Below, one piece after another: positions 9,433 to 17,908 of a stretch of DNA of 64,000 nucleotides; position 1 is the stretch's first letter; every line of letters begins with the position of its first letter. The stretch comes from Grimontia kaedaensis (GTDB lineage Bacteria; Pseudomonadota; Gammaproteobacteria; Enterobacterales; Vibrionaceae). The translations under genes and the position numbers were made by a program. The notes beneath the pieces are model-generated. The model did not search any database. It saw only the letters and a program-made list of their open reading frames with translations, and was not told the DNA's origin. The stretch is taken from positions 2,976,001-3,040,000 of the forward strand of contig NZ_CP082275.1 in NCBI RefSeq assembly GCF_023746615.1. Direction: 5' to 3'.

Positions 9433-9633
9433 TTAATCCATTTCTTCCATCCAGCACAGGATGATTGCCTCTAGGATCTTCTCATTAGAGCGGTTTGGGT
9501 CGTCTGAGAAGTCTTCAAGCTCCGTCACCCAACGATGCAGGTCAGTAAAACGCACCGTTTTCGGATCAGTATCAGGGAATTGTTCTACCAGCTCAATCGC
9601 GATATCACGCGAATCGGTCCATGTCAGGCTCAT
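9433..9633 (-). CDS. iscX: IscX (YfhJ), Fe-S assembly adaptor
   Basis: 66 aa, the usual size. Small acidic winged-helix protein that binds IscS and iron and modulates cluster assembly. Sequence MSLTWTDSRDIAIELVEQFP is canonical, with the C-terminal acidic WMEEMD. Last gene of the isc operon, 21 nt after fdx. Confidence 0.96.
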   Translation of the reverse strand: MSLTWTDSRDIAIELVEQFPDTDPKTVRFTDLHRWVTELEDFSDDPNRSNEKILEAIILCWMEEMD

Positions 9634-9654
9634 AGTTTTTGCTCCCTTATCAGA

Positions 9655-9993
9655 TTAGTGATTTTCTGCAGCGTGGTTAAGGGTATAACGTGGAATTTCT
9701 ACCACCAGATCTTCATCAGTCACTTTTGCCTGACAGCCCAGGCGTGATTCAGGCTCCAAACCCCATGCTTTATCAAGCATGTCGTCTTCCAGCTCATCGC
9801 TTTCATCCAGAGAATCAAATCCTTCCCGGATCACAACGTGGCAGGTCGTACAAGCGCACGACTTTTCACAGGCATGTTCAATCGCAATACCGTTACGCAG
9901 TGCAACATCAAGCACGGTGTCACCAGTTTTTGCTTCCAACACCGCGCCTTCTGGGCAGAGGTCCTGGTGTGGTAGAACAACAATCTTTGGCAT
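9655..9993 (-). CDS. fdx: [2Fe-2S] ferredoxin of the ISC system
   Basis: 112 aa. Adrenodoxin-type ferredoxin that supplies electrons during cluster assembly on IscU. Cluster ligands Cys42, Cys48, Cys51 (ACEKSCACTTCHVV) and Cys87 (GCQAKV) are all present, plus the extra conserved Cys46. Two nucleotides separate it from hscA. Confidence 0.97.
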   Translation of the reverse strand: MPKIVVLPHQDLCPEGAVLEAKTGDTVLDVALRNGIAIEHACEKSCACTTCHVVIREGFDSLDESDELEDDMLDKAWGLEPESRLGCQAKVTDEDLVVEIPRYTLNHAAENH

Positions 9994-9995
9994 GT

Positions 9996-11843
9996 TTAAA
10001 CCTCGTCAATGGAATGGCCAGCCAGTGCTTCACGGATGGATTTGTCCATACGACGTGACGCAAATTCCTGGCTCGCTTTATCTGTATCTTTGATTCCTTG
10101 CTCAATGGCAGCGGCATCATCACCGTTACGCAACGCAATCAGCGCTTCAATCGCTTTCACCAGCGTTTGCTGCTCTTCGTCAGACAGCAGCGCTTCGCCG
10201 TCTGCTTGCATCGCAACCAGCAGGCCTTCAATCACGCGGTCTGCTTCAACGCGTTGCTCCGCCAGATAACGGGCATCTTTGTCGTCCTGCGCATGGGTAA
10301 ACGACGATTTGATCATATCGGCAATTTCGGTGTCACTCAGTCCGTAAGACGGCTTCACCTGGATTGACGCCTGCACTTCGGTGCTCTTTTCCATTGCAGT
10401 CACGGATAGCAGGCCATCGGCATCAACCTGATAGGTCACGCGAATGTGCGCCGCACCTGCAGCCATTGGTGGAATGCCTTTCAGGGTGAAATCCGCCAGT
10501 GAACGGCAGTCATCCACCATTTCGCGCTCGCCCTGAACCACGTGCACTTTCATGCCCGTTTGGCCATCTTTAAATGTGGTGAACTCTTGTGCGCGCGCGA
10601 CAGGGATAGTGGTATTGCGAGGAATGATTTTCTCTACCAGACCGCCCATGGTTTCAATACCCAAAGACAGTGGGATCACGTCCAGCAGCAGCATTTCACC
10701 ATCTGGCTTATTACCTACCAGAATGTCTGCCTGAGTGGCAGCACCAATGGCAACCACTTTATCTGGGTCAATATCGGTCAGTGGCGTACGGCCGAAGAAT
10801 TCCCCAACTTTTTCGCGAACCAGTGGTACACGGGTAGAACCACCTACCATCACTACTTCCAGAACTTCTTCAGCAGAAACACCAGCATCTTTCAGTGCGC
10901 GGCGACAAGACAATAGAGTTTTCTTTACTAGAGCGCCAATCAGATCGTCGAACTGTTCGCGGCTCAGTGTGCCTTTCCAGCCAAGCACATCGATATCTGC
11001 GGCATCGCTTGCGCTCAAAGCAACTTTTGCGCTGTTAGCGGCATTCATCAAGCGCGCACGGTCATCACCGGAAAGCGCACCAAATACCGCCTGCTCGGAG
11101 ATCCAATCCGCTACCAGATGGTCAAAATCATCACCGCCCAGCGCTGAATCACCGCCCGTAGACAGCACTTCGAACACGCCTTTTGAGAGACGAAGAATAG
11201 AGATATCAAACGTACCGCCGCCAAGATCGTAAACAGCGATAACACCTTCCTGCCCGGAGTCCAAACCATAAGCAATCGCTGCTGCAGTTGGTTCATTCAA
11301 GAGACGAAGTACCTTCAGGCCAGCAAATTTAGCGGCATCTTTGGTCCCTGCACGCTGAGCATCGTCAAAGTAAGCAGGAACCGTGATAACCACCCCTTCC
11401 AACTCGCCACCCAGCGCTTCTTCTGCACGTGCATTGACGGCTCGAAGGATATCCGCAGAAACTTCAATGGGGTTTTTCTTGCCTGCACGGGTGTTGATCA
11501 GTGGTAAACCATTGTCAGATGCAGAAAGTTCATAAGGAAGGTTGGGATAGCGCGATTGAACGTCCGCCAATGAGCGGCCCATCATACGTTTGACGGAAGA
11601 AACCGTGTTTGCGCTGTCGGTTTCTGACATCGCTTTTGCTGCATACCCCACCGTTACGTCATCACCGTAGTGAACCACAGAAGGGATCAGCGCTCGACCA
11701 TCAAGGTCATTAAGGGTGCTCGCGGTGCCGCTTCGGACTGAAGCCACGAGGGTGTTGGTAGTCCCTAGGTCAATACCCACCGCAAGTTTGTGTTCATGCG
11801 GTGCAGCACTCTGACCAGGTTCTGCAATTTGTAACAGTGCCAT
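9996..11843 (-). CDS. hscA: HscA, Hsp70-type chaperone for Fe-S cluster transfer
   Basis: 615 aa from the ATG at 11843 (MALLQIAEPGQSAAPHEHK). The frame stays open a further 42 codons upstream, but that extension runs into hscB and has no family resemblance. Specialised DnaK paralogue that, with HscB, drives cluster release from IscU by recognising its LPPVK motif. Nucleotide-binding domain (about 20-385) carries GIDLGTTNTLVA, VITVPAYFDDAQR and AVYDLGGGTFDISIL; substrate-binding domain follows. Gap to hscB is 32 nt. Confidence 0.97.
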   Translation of the reverse strand: MALLQIAEPGQSAAPHEHKLAVGIDLGTTNTLVASVRSGTASTLNDLDGRALIPSVVHYGDDVTVGYAAKAMSETDSANTVSSVKRMMGRSLADVQSRYPNLPYELSASDNGLPLINTRAGKKNPIEVSADILRAVNARAEEALGGELEGVVITVPAYFDDAQRAGTKDAAKFAGLKVLRLLNEPTAAAIAYGLDSGQEGVIAVYDLGGGTFDISILRLSKGVFEVLSTGGDSALGGDDFDHLVADWISEQAVFGALSGDDRARLMNAANSAKVALSASDAADIDVLGWKGTLSREQFDDLIGALVKKTLLSCRRALKDAGVSAEEVLEVVMVGGSTRVPLVREKVGEFFGRTPLTDIDPDKVVAIGAATQADILVGNKPDGEMLLLDVIPLSLGIETMGGLVEKIIPRNTTIPVARAQEFTTFKDGQTGMKVHVVQGEREMVDDCRSLADFTLKGIPPMAAGAAHIRVTYQVDADGLLSVTAMEKSTEVQASIQVKPSYGLSDTEIADMIKSSFTHAQDDKDARYLAEQRVEADRVIEGLLVAMQADGEALLSDEEQQTLVKAIEALIALRNGDDAAAIEQGIKDTDKASQEFASRRMDKSIREALAGHSIDEV

Positions 11844-11875
11844 GTTGGTTCCTGTAGCCTGATCAGCGCGCTGTA

Positions 11876-12391
11876 TTAACCCAGCAGCCGATCTTCGATT
11901 CGTTCGATTTCTTGCTTGAGTTTGACCAAGAACTTCAGCTTGCGGACACTTGTTGCCGCATCCTGCCATTGCCCGCCATTTAGTTGTTCTTTCAATTCGG
12001 CCAGCAAAGCTATATGAAGTTTCTCAACGCCTTGTTCAAAGTCAAACAACAATACATCCGGCTCATCGCTGTCTGCAATCTCTTCCAGCTCTTCGCGCAG
12101 TTCCATTTGCTGCATCAAGAACTCAGGATCTTGCATGGTCTGCTGCTCATCGCGCAGTTCTGCGCCATTGAGAGAGAGAAGGTATTCCGCACGGCGCACC
12201 GGGTCGATTAGCGTTTGATAAGCATCGTTGATTTGCGCAGCTTTCTGCACGGCAAGCAGGCGATCCTGCTCAGATGCAGTGGCAAATTTATCCGGATGGA
12301 AACGTCGTTGGAGTTCGCGAAACTGCGAAGAAAGAGAGCCACCATCCAGATCGAACTGCGATGATAGCCCAAATAGTTCGAAATGATTCAT
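11876..12391 (-). CDS. hscB: HscB, J-domain co-chaperone
   Basis: 171 aa. J-type co-chaperone that delivers IscU to HscA and stimulates its ATPase. The J domain occupies about residues 1-75 with the HPD tripeptide in RRFHPDKFAT; the C-terminal three-helix bundle binds IscU. It lies between iscA and hscA in the canonical operon order, with a 13-nt gap from iscA. Confidence 0.96.
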   Translation of the reverse strand: MNHFELFGLSSQFDLDGGSLSSQFRELQRRFHPDKFATASEQDRLLAVQKAAQINDAYQTLIDPVRRAEYLLSLNGAELRDEQQTMQDPEFLMQQMELREELEEIADSDEPDVLLFDFEQGVEKLHIALLAELKEQLNGGQWQDAATSVRKLKFLVKLKQEIERIEDRLLG

Positions 12392-12404
12392 ATCATCTCA
12401 CGAG

Positions 12405-12734
12405 TTAAACGTTAAAGCTTTCGCCACAACCACACTCGCTGCTTACGTTAGGGTTATTAAACTGGAAGCCCTCGTTGAGGCCTTCCTTAGTGAAATCAAG
12501 CTCGGTGCCATCTAAGTACAGAAGACTTTTACTGTCAACGATCACTTTGACGCCATATTGCTCAAAGTCGAACACTTGATCTTCTTCGTTGAGTTCGTCA
12601 ACGAATTCCAGTACATAAGCCATTCCTGAACAGCCTGACGTACGAACACCCAAGCGAAGGCCGATACCTTTTCCGCGGTTTTCCAAGAAGGTGCGGACGC
12701 GTAATGCCGCCGCGTCAGTCATAGTAATGGCCAT
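12405..12734 (-). CDS. iscA: IscA, A-type Fe-S carrier
   Basis: 109 aa. A-type carrier receiving clusters from IscU for delivery, especially [4Fe-4S]. The three conserved cysteines are in SGCSGMAYV and SECGCGESF. Two candidate starts, MAITMTDAA and MTDAA, differ by four codons; the upstream one is used here. Confidence 0.96.
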   Translation of the reverse strand: MAITMTDAAALRVRTFLENRGKGIGLRLGVRTSGCSGMAYVLEFVDELNEEDQVFDFEQYGVKVIVDSKSLLYLDGTELDFTKEGLNEGFQFNNPNVSSECGCGESFNV

Positions 12735-12759
12735 ATGTACAACAACCCTTTAAATCGTA

Positions 12760-13143
12760 TTAAGCTTCGTGTTTTTTCTTATAGTCGCTTACTGCTGCTT
12801 TGATAGCATCTTCCGCGAGAATTGAGCAGTGAACCTTCACAGGAGGAAGCTCAAGCTCTTCTGCAATTTCAGCATTTTTGATTGCAGCAGCTTCGTCCAG
12901 AGATTTGCCTTTTACCCACTCAGTAACCAGTGAGCTTGATGCAATCGCTGAACCGCAGCCGTAGGTTTTGAACTTCGCATCTTCTATGATGCCTTGTTCA
13001 TTTACCTTGATTTGTAGCTTCATCACGTCACCACACGCTGGTGCGCCAACCATGCCGCTACCTATGTTTGGATCGTTTTTGTCAAAAGCACCCACGTTAC
13101 GTGGATTTTCATAATGATCGATTACTTTTTCGCTGTAAGCCAT
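12760..13143 (-). CDS. iscU: IscU, Fe-S cluster scaffold
   Basis: 127 aa from the ATG at 13143 (MAYSEKVIDHYENPRNVG). The frame is open 16 codons further upstream, but that part lacks family character. Scaffold on which IscS-derived sulfur and iron form [2Fe-2S]. Ligands: Cys37 (GAPACGDVM), Cys63 (YGCGSA) and Cys106 (KVHCSIL). LPPVK immediately before the last Cys is the HscA recognition motif. 28 nt after iscS. Confidence 0.98.
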   Translation of the reverse strand: MAYSEKVIDHYENPRNVGAFDKNDPNIGSGMVGAPACGDVMKLQIKVNEQGIIEDAKFKTYGCGSAIASSSLVTEWVKGKSLDEAAAIKNAEIAEELELPPVKVHCSILAEDAIKAAVSDYKKKHEA

Positions 13144-13171
13144 GATCTTATCCTCAAAACCCTGAGACCGC

Positions 13172-14386
13172 TTAGTGGTGTGCCCACTCAACAGTGCTTA
13201 AATCAATACCTTCTTTGTACATGTCCCACAGTGGTGACATTTCACGCAGCTTGGTAACCGCTTTACGTACTTGCTCAACCGCATAGTCGACTTCTTCTTC
13301 AGTAGTGAAGCGGCCGAACGAGAAACGGATAGAGCTGTGTGCCAGTTCGTCATCAAGACCCAGTGCACGAAGTACATACGAAGGTTCCAGACTTGCAGAT
13401 GTACATGCAGAGCCAGAAGAAACCGCCAGATCTTTCAGCGCCATCAGCAAAGATTCACCTTCAACGAAAGCAAAGCTGACGTTCAGGTTTGCTGCAACAC
13501 GCTGCTCAAGGTCGCCGTTTACATAAACCGCTTCCAGATCTTTAACGCCTTCATAGAATCGGTCACGCAATGCCAGAGAATGCGCCGTGTCCTTCTCAAG
13601 TTCTTCTTTCGCGATACGGAAAGCTTCACCCATACCCACGATTTGGTGAGTTGGCAATGTACCAGAGCGGAAACCGCGCTCATGACCGCCACCGTGCATT
13701 TGTGCTTCAAGGCGGATACGTGGCTTACGACGAACGTACAGAGCACCTATACCTTTCGGGCCGTACGCTTTGTGCGCGCTCATTGAAATCAGATCAACTT
13801 TGATTTCTTGAGTGTCCAGCGGCAGTTTACCGACAGATTGAGCCGCATCAACATGGAAGACCACCTTGCGTTCACGACACAATTCGCCGATTGCTGCGAT
13901 GTCTTGGACCACGCCGATTTCGTTATTTACGTGCATGATAGAAACAAGGATGGTGTCTTCGCGGATGGCGTCAGCCAACTTGTTCATATCGATAATGCCG
14001 TTAGACTCTGGCTCAAGGTAAGTCACCTCAAAACCTTCACGCTCCAGCTGTCGGCATGGATCCAGTACAGCTTTGTGCTCAGTTTTGCAGGTGATGATGT
14101 GCTTGCCTTTCTTACCATAGAAATGCGCAACACCTTTGATTGCCAGGTTGTCAGATTCCGTCGCACCGGAAGTGAACACGATCTCGCGTGGGTCAGCGTT
14201 CAAGTAGTTGGCAATATTTTCGCGGGCAGTGTCGACTGCTTCTTCCGCCTGCCAGCCAAAACGGTGTGAACGGGATGCAGGGTTACCAAAACAACCATCA
14301 AGGGTCAAGTACTGCATCATTTTCTCGGCAACACGCGGATCCACTGGGCATGTCGCTGAATAATCAAAATAGATTGGCAATTTCAT
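13172..14386 (-). CDS. iscS: IscS, cysteine desulfurase
   Basis: 404 aa from the ATG at 14386 (MKLPIYFDYSATCPVD); an in-frame start eight codons upstream is ignored. PLP enzyme converting Cys to Ala and giving persulfide sulfur to IscU, TusA, ThiI and others. The PLP lysine is in SMSAHKAYGPKG and the active-site cysteine (about 328) in SSGSACTSASLEP. The C-terminus ends GIDLSTVEWAHH, as in E. coli. 30 nt after iscR. Confidence 0.98.
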   Translation of the reverse strand: MKLPIYFDYSATCPVDPRVAEKMMQYLTLDGCFGNPASRSHRFGWQAEEAVDTARENIANYLNADPREIVFTSGATESDNLAIKGVAHFYGKKGKHIITCKTEHKAVLDPCRQLEREGFEVTYLEPESNGIIDMNKLADAIREDTILVSIMHVNNEIGVVQDIAAIGELCRERKVVFHVDAAQSVGKLPLDTQEIKVDLISMSAHKAYGPKGIGALYVRRKPRIRLEAQMHGGGHERGFRSGTLPTHQIVGMGEAFRIAKEELEKDTAHSLALRDRFYEGVKDLEAVYVNGDLEQRVAANLNVSFAFVEGESLLMALKDLAVSSGSACTSASLEPSYVLRALGLDDELAHSSIRFSFGRFTTEEEVDYAVEQVRKAVTKLREMSPLWDMYKEGIDLSTVEWAHH

Positions 14387-14416
14387 TTGTGTCTCCAAGT
14401 ACTCCGGCACTACTAA

Positions 14417-14941
14417 TTACGAGCGAAAATTCACACCCAAAGTGGTGGCTGGCTTTTCACTGCCACTGGAGTTTAAACCATGTCTAACAATTGTTGAGGA
14501 CTCAAGTGAGGAGTCCTGACGATCCGCGACATGCTTGACTTCGTTGTCTTGCATCAGTTCGCCGAGCGTAATGTCATTCAAAAAGCTGCTGATACGGGAG
14601 CTAAGGTCACGCCATAGCGTGTGCGTCAGGCAGCGTGTTCCGCCTTGGCAGTCGCCTTTGCCCTGACACTTGGTCGCATCGACCGATTCATCAACAGCGG
14701 CAATCACCATGCCGACTGCAATTTCATTTGCATTCACGCCGAGTCGATAGCCGCCACCTGGACCACGTACACTGGACACTAGGCCTGCTTTACGAAGGCG
14801 AGAGAAAAGTTGCTCCAGATATGACAGAGAGATCCCTTGACGCTCTGAAATATCAGCTAGAGGCACAGGCCCCATCTCGGAGTGCAGCGCGACATCGAGC
14901 ATCGCTGTAACGGCATATCTGCCTTTCGAAGTCAGTCTCAT
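14417..14941 (-). CDS. iscR: IscR, Fe-S cluster regulator (Rrf2 family)
   Basis: 174 aa, about ten residues longer than E. coli IscR, the extra being a low-complexity tail. [2Fe-2S]-sensing repressor of the isc operon. N-terminal winged HTH (GRYAVTAMLDVALH, SLSYLEQLFSRLRKAGL, RGPGGGYRLG). Cluster ligands Cys92, Cys98, Cys104 and His107 are at the same positions as in E. coli. First gene of the operon; autoregulation is supported by two operator-like sites directly upstream. Confidence 0.97.
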   Translation of the reverse strand: MRLTSKGRYAVTAMLDVALHSEMGPVPLADISERQGISLSYLEQLFSRLRKAGLVSSVRGPGGGYRLGVNANEIAVGMVIAAVDESVDATKCQGKGDCQGGTRCLTHTLWRDLSSRISSFLNDITLGELMQDNEVKHVADRQDSSLESSTIVRHGLNSSGSEKPATTLGVNFRS

Positions 14942-14980
14942 AACATCCTACCTGTGAGCGAGTAATGCACTGAGTCTGAC

Positions 14981-15005
14981 ATACCCGACTAAAAGGGTCA
15001 AGTAT
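14981..15005 (-). promoter_or_regulatory. IscR type 1 operator, proximal site
   Basis: Read on the minus strand, this 25-nt stretch fits the type 1 IscR motif closely: ATA then GAC in the left half, an AT-rich centre, TAGTC then TAT in the right half. It starts 40 nt upstream of iscR. Type 1 sites bind cluster-loaded IscR, so the arrangement implies feedback repression when clusters are sufficient. Confidence 0.8.
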
Positions 15006-15030
15006 TTAACCTACTAATTTAGTCAGGCTT
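15006..15030 (-). promoter_or_regulatory. IscR type 1 operator, distal site
   Basis: Directly abuts the proximal site. On the minus strand it contains GACTAAATTAGTAGG, matching the GACT...AGT core of the type 1 motif with mismatches mainly at the outer ends. Two tandem IscR sites upstream of iscR are also known in E. coli. Confidence 0.65.
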
Positions 15031-15051
15031 TTAGCCGCACTTTTAAAATGG

Positions 15052-15783
15052 TTATTCTTGCTTATCTTTATGGTGTTTTTCAATCGAAGAGAGCACACCA
15101 CGAAGAATATTAAGCTCCTGACTTTCCGGTCTTGCACGGTTAAACAAACGACGCAGTTTTGTCATGACCATGCCCGGATGAGATTTATTGATAAAACCAG
15201 TAATACCCAGAACCTGTTCAAGATGAGCGTAAAAACGTTCCAAGTCTTCAGCCAGCGGGTAAGGCTGCTCTTTCACTTCCCCTTGATATGCCTGACTGTC
15301 AAGCCAAGCCATTCGCGCTTCGTAGCAAAGAGTTTGCACCGCCATAGCTAGGTTCAGCGAGCTATATTCCGGGTTAGCAGGAATAGCGACGTGAAAATGA
15401 CACGCCTGCAATTCTTCATTTGTCAGACCCGTACGCTCACGGCCAAACACGAATGCCACAGGATATTGGGCCGCTTCTTCAATGGCTTTCACGCCGCATT
15501 CGCGGGAATCCAGCATTGGCCATTCCAGTGAACGGTTACGGGCACTGGTTCCAATCACCAGGCCACAATCAGCAACGGCTTCTTCCACGGTATCAACGAT
15601 ACGCGCGTTGTTAGCAATATCACTGGCACCGGCAGCAAGCGCTATCGCCTGCCCGTCGACCTGACAATCAGGCGCGACCAACACCATATGTTTCAGCCCC
15701 ATCACTTTCATTGCCCGAGCAGCAGAACCGATGTTGCCTGAATGCGTGGTGCCTACCAGCACAATTCGAATATTTTCTAACAT
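15052..15783 (-). CDS. trmJ: TrmJ, tRNA Cm32/Um32 2'-O-methyltransferase
   Basis: 243 aa. SPOUT-family methyltransferase modifying position 32 of several tRNAs. N-terminus IRIVLVGTTHSGNIGSAARA is typical; the trefoil-knot SAM site includes VAFVFGRERTGLTNEEL and the ISS-type loop PEYSSLNLAMAVQ. Located upstream of iscR and divergent from suhB, the standard gamma-proteobacterial arrangement. The IscR sites lie between its stop and iscR, so iscR has its own promoter. Confidence 0.95.
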   Translation of the reverse strand: MLENIRIVLVGTTHSGNIGSAARAMKVMGLKHMVLVAPDCQVDGQAIALAAGASDIANNARIVDTVEEAVADCGLVIGTSARNRSLEWPMLDSRECGVKAIEEAAQYPVAFVFGRERTGLTNEELQACHFHVAIPANPEYSSLNLAMAVQTLCYEARMAWLDSQAYQGEVKEQPYPLAEDLERFYAHLEQVLGITGFINKSHPGMVMTKLRRLFNRARPESQELNILRGVLSSIEKHHKDKQE

Positions 15784-15968
15784 TTCGCTATCACTGATTT
15801 ACTTTGAGGAAGAAAAGCGGCCGGATTCTAACACAGCAGCTTTTGTTTTACCCTTTTTACAGCCAGTCATAGGAGACGAGTGAACAAAAAATAACCGCTT
15901 CCCTTTTGGTTCAGCTCTGATATACTCGCCGCCGCTTTCCGTTCTTTAACATCCGTTGGGAAATTCGT

Positions 15969-16772
15969 ATGCATCCTATGCTAAATATTGCCATTCGCGC
16001 AGCGCGAAAGGCAGGCGACTTTATCGCTAAATCTGCTGAGAACTCTGATAACGTTGAAACGACTCAGAAAGGTTCTAATGACTTTGTCACCAACATCGAC
16101 AAAGCCGCTGAGCAAATCATTATCGACGTAATCAAGAAGTCTTACCCTGAACACAACATCGTGACTGAAGAAGCCGGTGTGGTTGCAGGTAAAGACACTG
16201 ATTACCAATGGATCATCGACCCACTGGATGGCACCACTAACTTCGTTAAAAACTTCCCGCACTTCTCTGTGTCTATTGCTCTGCGCATTAAAGGCCGTAC
16301 TGAAGTGGCGTGTGTTTACGATCCAATCCGTAACGAGCTTTTCTCTGCTCAGCGTGGCGCAGGTGCGCAGCTGAACAGCAAGCGTATCCGTGTAGGCGTT
16401 GCAAAAGATCTGAACGGTACCGTTCTGGCAACTGGCTTCCCGTTCAAAGCAAAGCAACACTCAGAAGGCTTCATCAAAGTTGTTAGCGCACTGTTTGTAG
16501 ACTGTGCCGACTTCCGCCGCACTGGTTCTGCTGCTCTTGACCTGTGTTATGTAGCCGCTGGCCGCGTAGATGGTTTCTTCGAACTGGGCCTGAAACCTTG
16601 GGATATCGCTGCCGGTGAACTGATTGCCCGTGAAGCTGGTGCCATTTGTACTGACTTCGCTGGCGGTACTGACTACGTTCAGTCAGGCAACATCGTGACC
16701 GCAAACCCGAAAGTACTGAAAGGTATTTTGGCGAAAATTCGCGACAACGCGAACGAAGCGATGAAAAAATAA
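15969..16772 (+). CDS. suhB: SuhB, inositol monophosphatase and antitermination factor
   Basis: 267 aa. Mg-dependent inositol-1-phosphatase; in E. coli SuhB also joins the NusA/B/E/G complex for rRNA antitermination. Metal motifs present: VTEEAGV, DPLDGTTNFVKNF and KPWDIAAGELIAREAG. Transcribed divergently from trmJ across 185 nt that contain a TATACT-like -10; the ATG follows TTGGGAAATT as a weak ribosome site. Confidence 0.96.
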   Translation: MHPMLNIAIRAARKAGDFIAKSAENSDNVETTQKGSNDFVTNIDKAAEQIIIDVIKKSYPEHNIVTEEAGVVAGKDTDYQWIIDPLDGTTNFVKNFPHFSVSIALRIKGRTEVACVYDPIRNELFSAQRGAGAQLNSKRIRVGVAKDLNGTVLATGFPFKAKQHSEGFIKVVSALFVDCADFRRTGSAALDLCYVAAGRVDGFFELGLKPWDIAAGELIAREAGAICTDFAGGTDYVQSGNIVTANPKVLKGILAKIRDNANEAMKK

Positions 16773-16790
16773 GATTCGTTAGAATCAATA

Positions 16791-16818
16791 AAACGGCGTC
16801 CCTTGGGACGCCGTTTTT
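16791..16818 (+). terminator. Rho-independent terminator of suhB
   Basis: A 12-bp stem (16791-16802 with 16805-16816) with a very tight loop and a TTTTT tract, 18 nt past the suhB stop. Confidence 0.9.
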
Positions 16819-16867
16819 GTTTGTTGACTGCGCAGTTTAAGCTGTTAGAACCATATATCTAGTGGTA

Positions 16868-16906
16868 TTGCTCTTCCTAGGATCTGCTTTTCCTAGGCCC
16901 TAGGAC
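16868..16906. repeat. CCTAGG-rich intergenic repeat, copy 1
   Basis: Between the suhB and secF terminators lie three CCTAGG/CCTAGGA cores, including the near-palindrome at 16891-16905. The 15-nt start at 16868-16882 (TTGCTCTTCCTAGGA) is identical to 31921-31935, showing a dispersed repeat family. Function unknown. Confidence 0.65.
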
Positions 16907-16913
16907 TTTTAAT

Positions 16914-16943
16914 AAAAAAACGGAGCCAATCGGCTCCGTTTTT
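16914..16943 (-). terminator. Terminator of secF (bidirectional in form)
   Basis: GC stem 16921-16927 with 16932-16938, flanked by seven A and five T, so it extends into an A/T stem and gives a T run on the minus strand. It ends just before the secF stop codon. Confidence 0.88.
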
Positions 16944-16945
16944 CG

Positions 16946-17896
16946 TTAAGGCATACTGTCGAATTCTTCGCCTTCTTTTTCCACCGGTGGTGGTGGAAGC
17001 AGGTGCTCGCGGGTAATACCCAATTTGAGCGCCATCGCAGAAGCGACGTAGATAGACGAGTAAGTACCGATAGTGATACCAATCAGCAATGCAGTCGCAA
17101 AGCCGTGGATCATGGCACCGCCTTGAAGGAACAGCGCGATAACTACAAACAACGTCGTACCAGATGTTATCAATGTACGGCTAAGAGTCTGGGACACTGA
17201 AGCATTAACGACCTCATCCGCATCACCTTTACGCATCTTGCGGAAGTTCTCACGAATACGGTCGTATACAACGATGGTATCGTTGAGTGAGTAACCGACA
17301 ACGGTCAACAATGCTGCGACGATGGTCAGGTCGACTTCAATCTGCAGGAACGAAAAGATACCCAGCGTGATAATCACGTCGTGTGCGAGAGAAACAACCG
17401 CACCCGCAGCCAGGCGCCATTCGAATCGCAAAGAAACATACAACAGAATACAGATCAGCGATACCAGTATCGCCAGACCACCTGCTTCTGTCAGTTCGTC
17501 ACCCACGTTCGGGCCAACGAACTCGATACGGCGCATTTCTACTGCCTGACCCGTACCTTCTTTAATGGCATCCAGAATCTGGTTACCCAGTAATTCACCC
17601 TGCGCATCTTCGCGTGGGCGAAGGCGAACCATCACGTCACGTGCAGTACCAAAGTTCTGAACGACCGCATCACCAAAGCCTTTTGATGCCAGTGACTCAC
17701 GAATCAGCGGCAAGTTTGCTGGTTGCTCAAAACCCACTTCAATCAGCGTACCGCCGGTGAAGTCCAAACCCCAGTTCAGCCATTTAGTAGACAGGCTGAA
17801 AATAGAAGCAGCAATCATGACAACCGACAAGAAAAATGCCGGCTTCGACCAACGCATGAAGTCGATACTAAAGTCAGGCCTTAATAGTTGAAACAT
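16946..17896 (-). CDS. secF: SecF, protein export membrane protein
   Basis: 316 aa. RND-superfamily partner of SecD; SecDF uses the proton gradient to pull preproteins through SecYEG on the periplasmic side. Six membrane segments are expected and seen, with the first periplasmic domain after GLDFTGGTLIEVGF and the conserved TM4 region VVGYSLNDTIVVYDRIRENF. 12 nt after secD. Confidence 0.97.
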   Translation of the reverse strand: MFQLLRPDFSIDFMRWSKPAFFLSVVMIAASIFSLSTKWLNWGLDFTGGTLIEVGFEQPANLPLIRESLASKGFGDAVVQNFGTARDVMVRLRPREDAQGELLGNQILDAIKEGTGQAVEMRRIEFVGPNVGDELTEAGGLAILVSLICILLYVSLRFEWRLAAGAVVSLAHDVIITLGIFSFLQIEVDLTIVAALLTVVGYSLNDTIVVYDRIRENFRKMRKGDADEVVNASVSQTLSRTLITSGTTLFVVIALFLQGGAMIHGFATALLIGITIGTYSSIYVASAMALKLGITREHLLPPPPVEKEGEEFDSMP

Positions 17897-17908
17897 CTTA
17901 ATGCCTCC

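Noticed and set aside
11844..11969. N-terminal extension of HscA
   Set aside because: The 42 extra codons overlap hscB and contain no family sequence; the internal ATG at 11843 gives the normal 615-aa protein.
13144..13191. N-terminal extension of IscU
   Set aside because: Sixteen extra codons overlap the iscS end; the ATG at 13143 gives the normal scaffold length.
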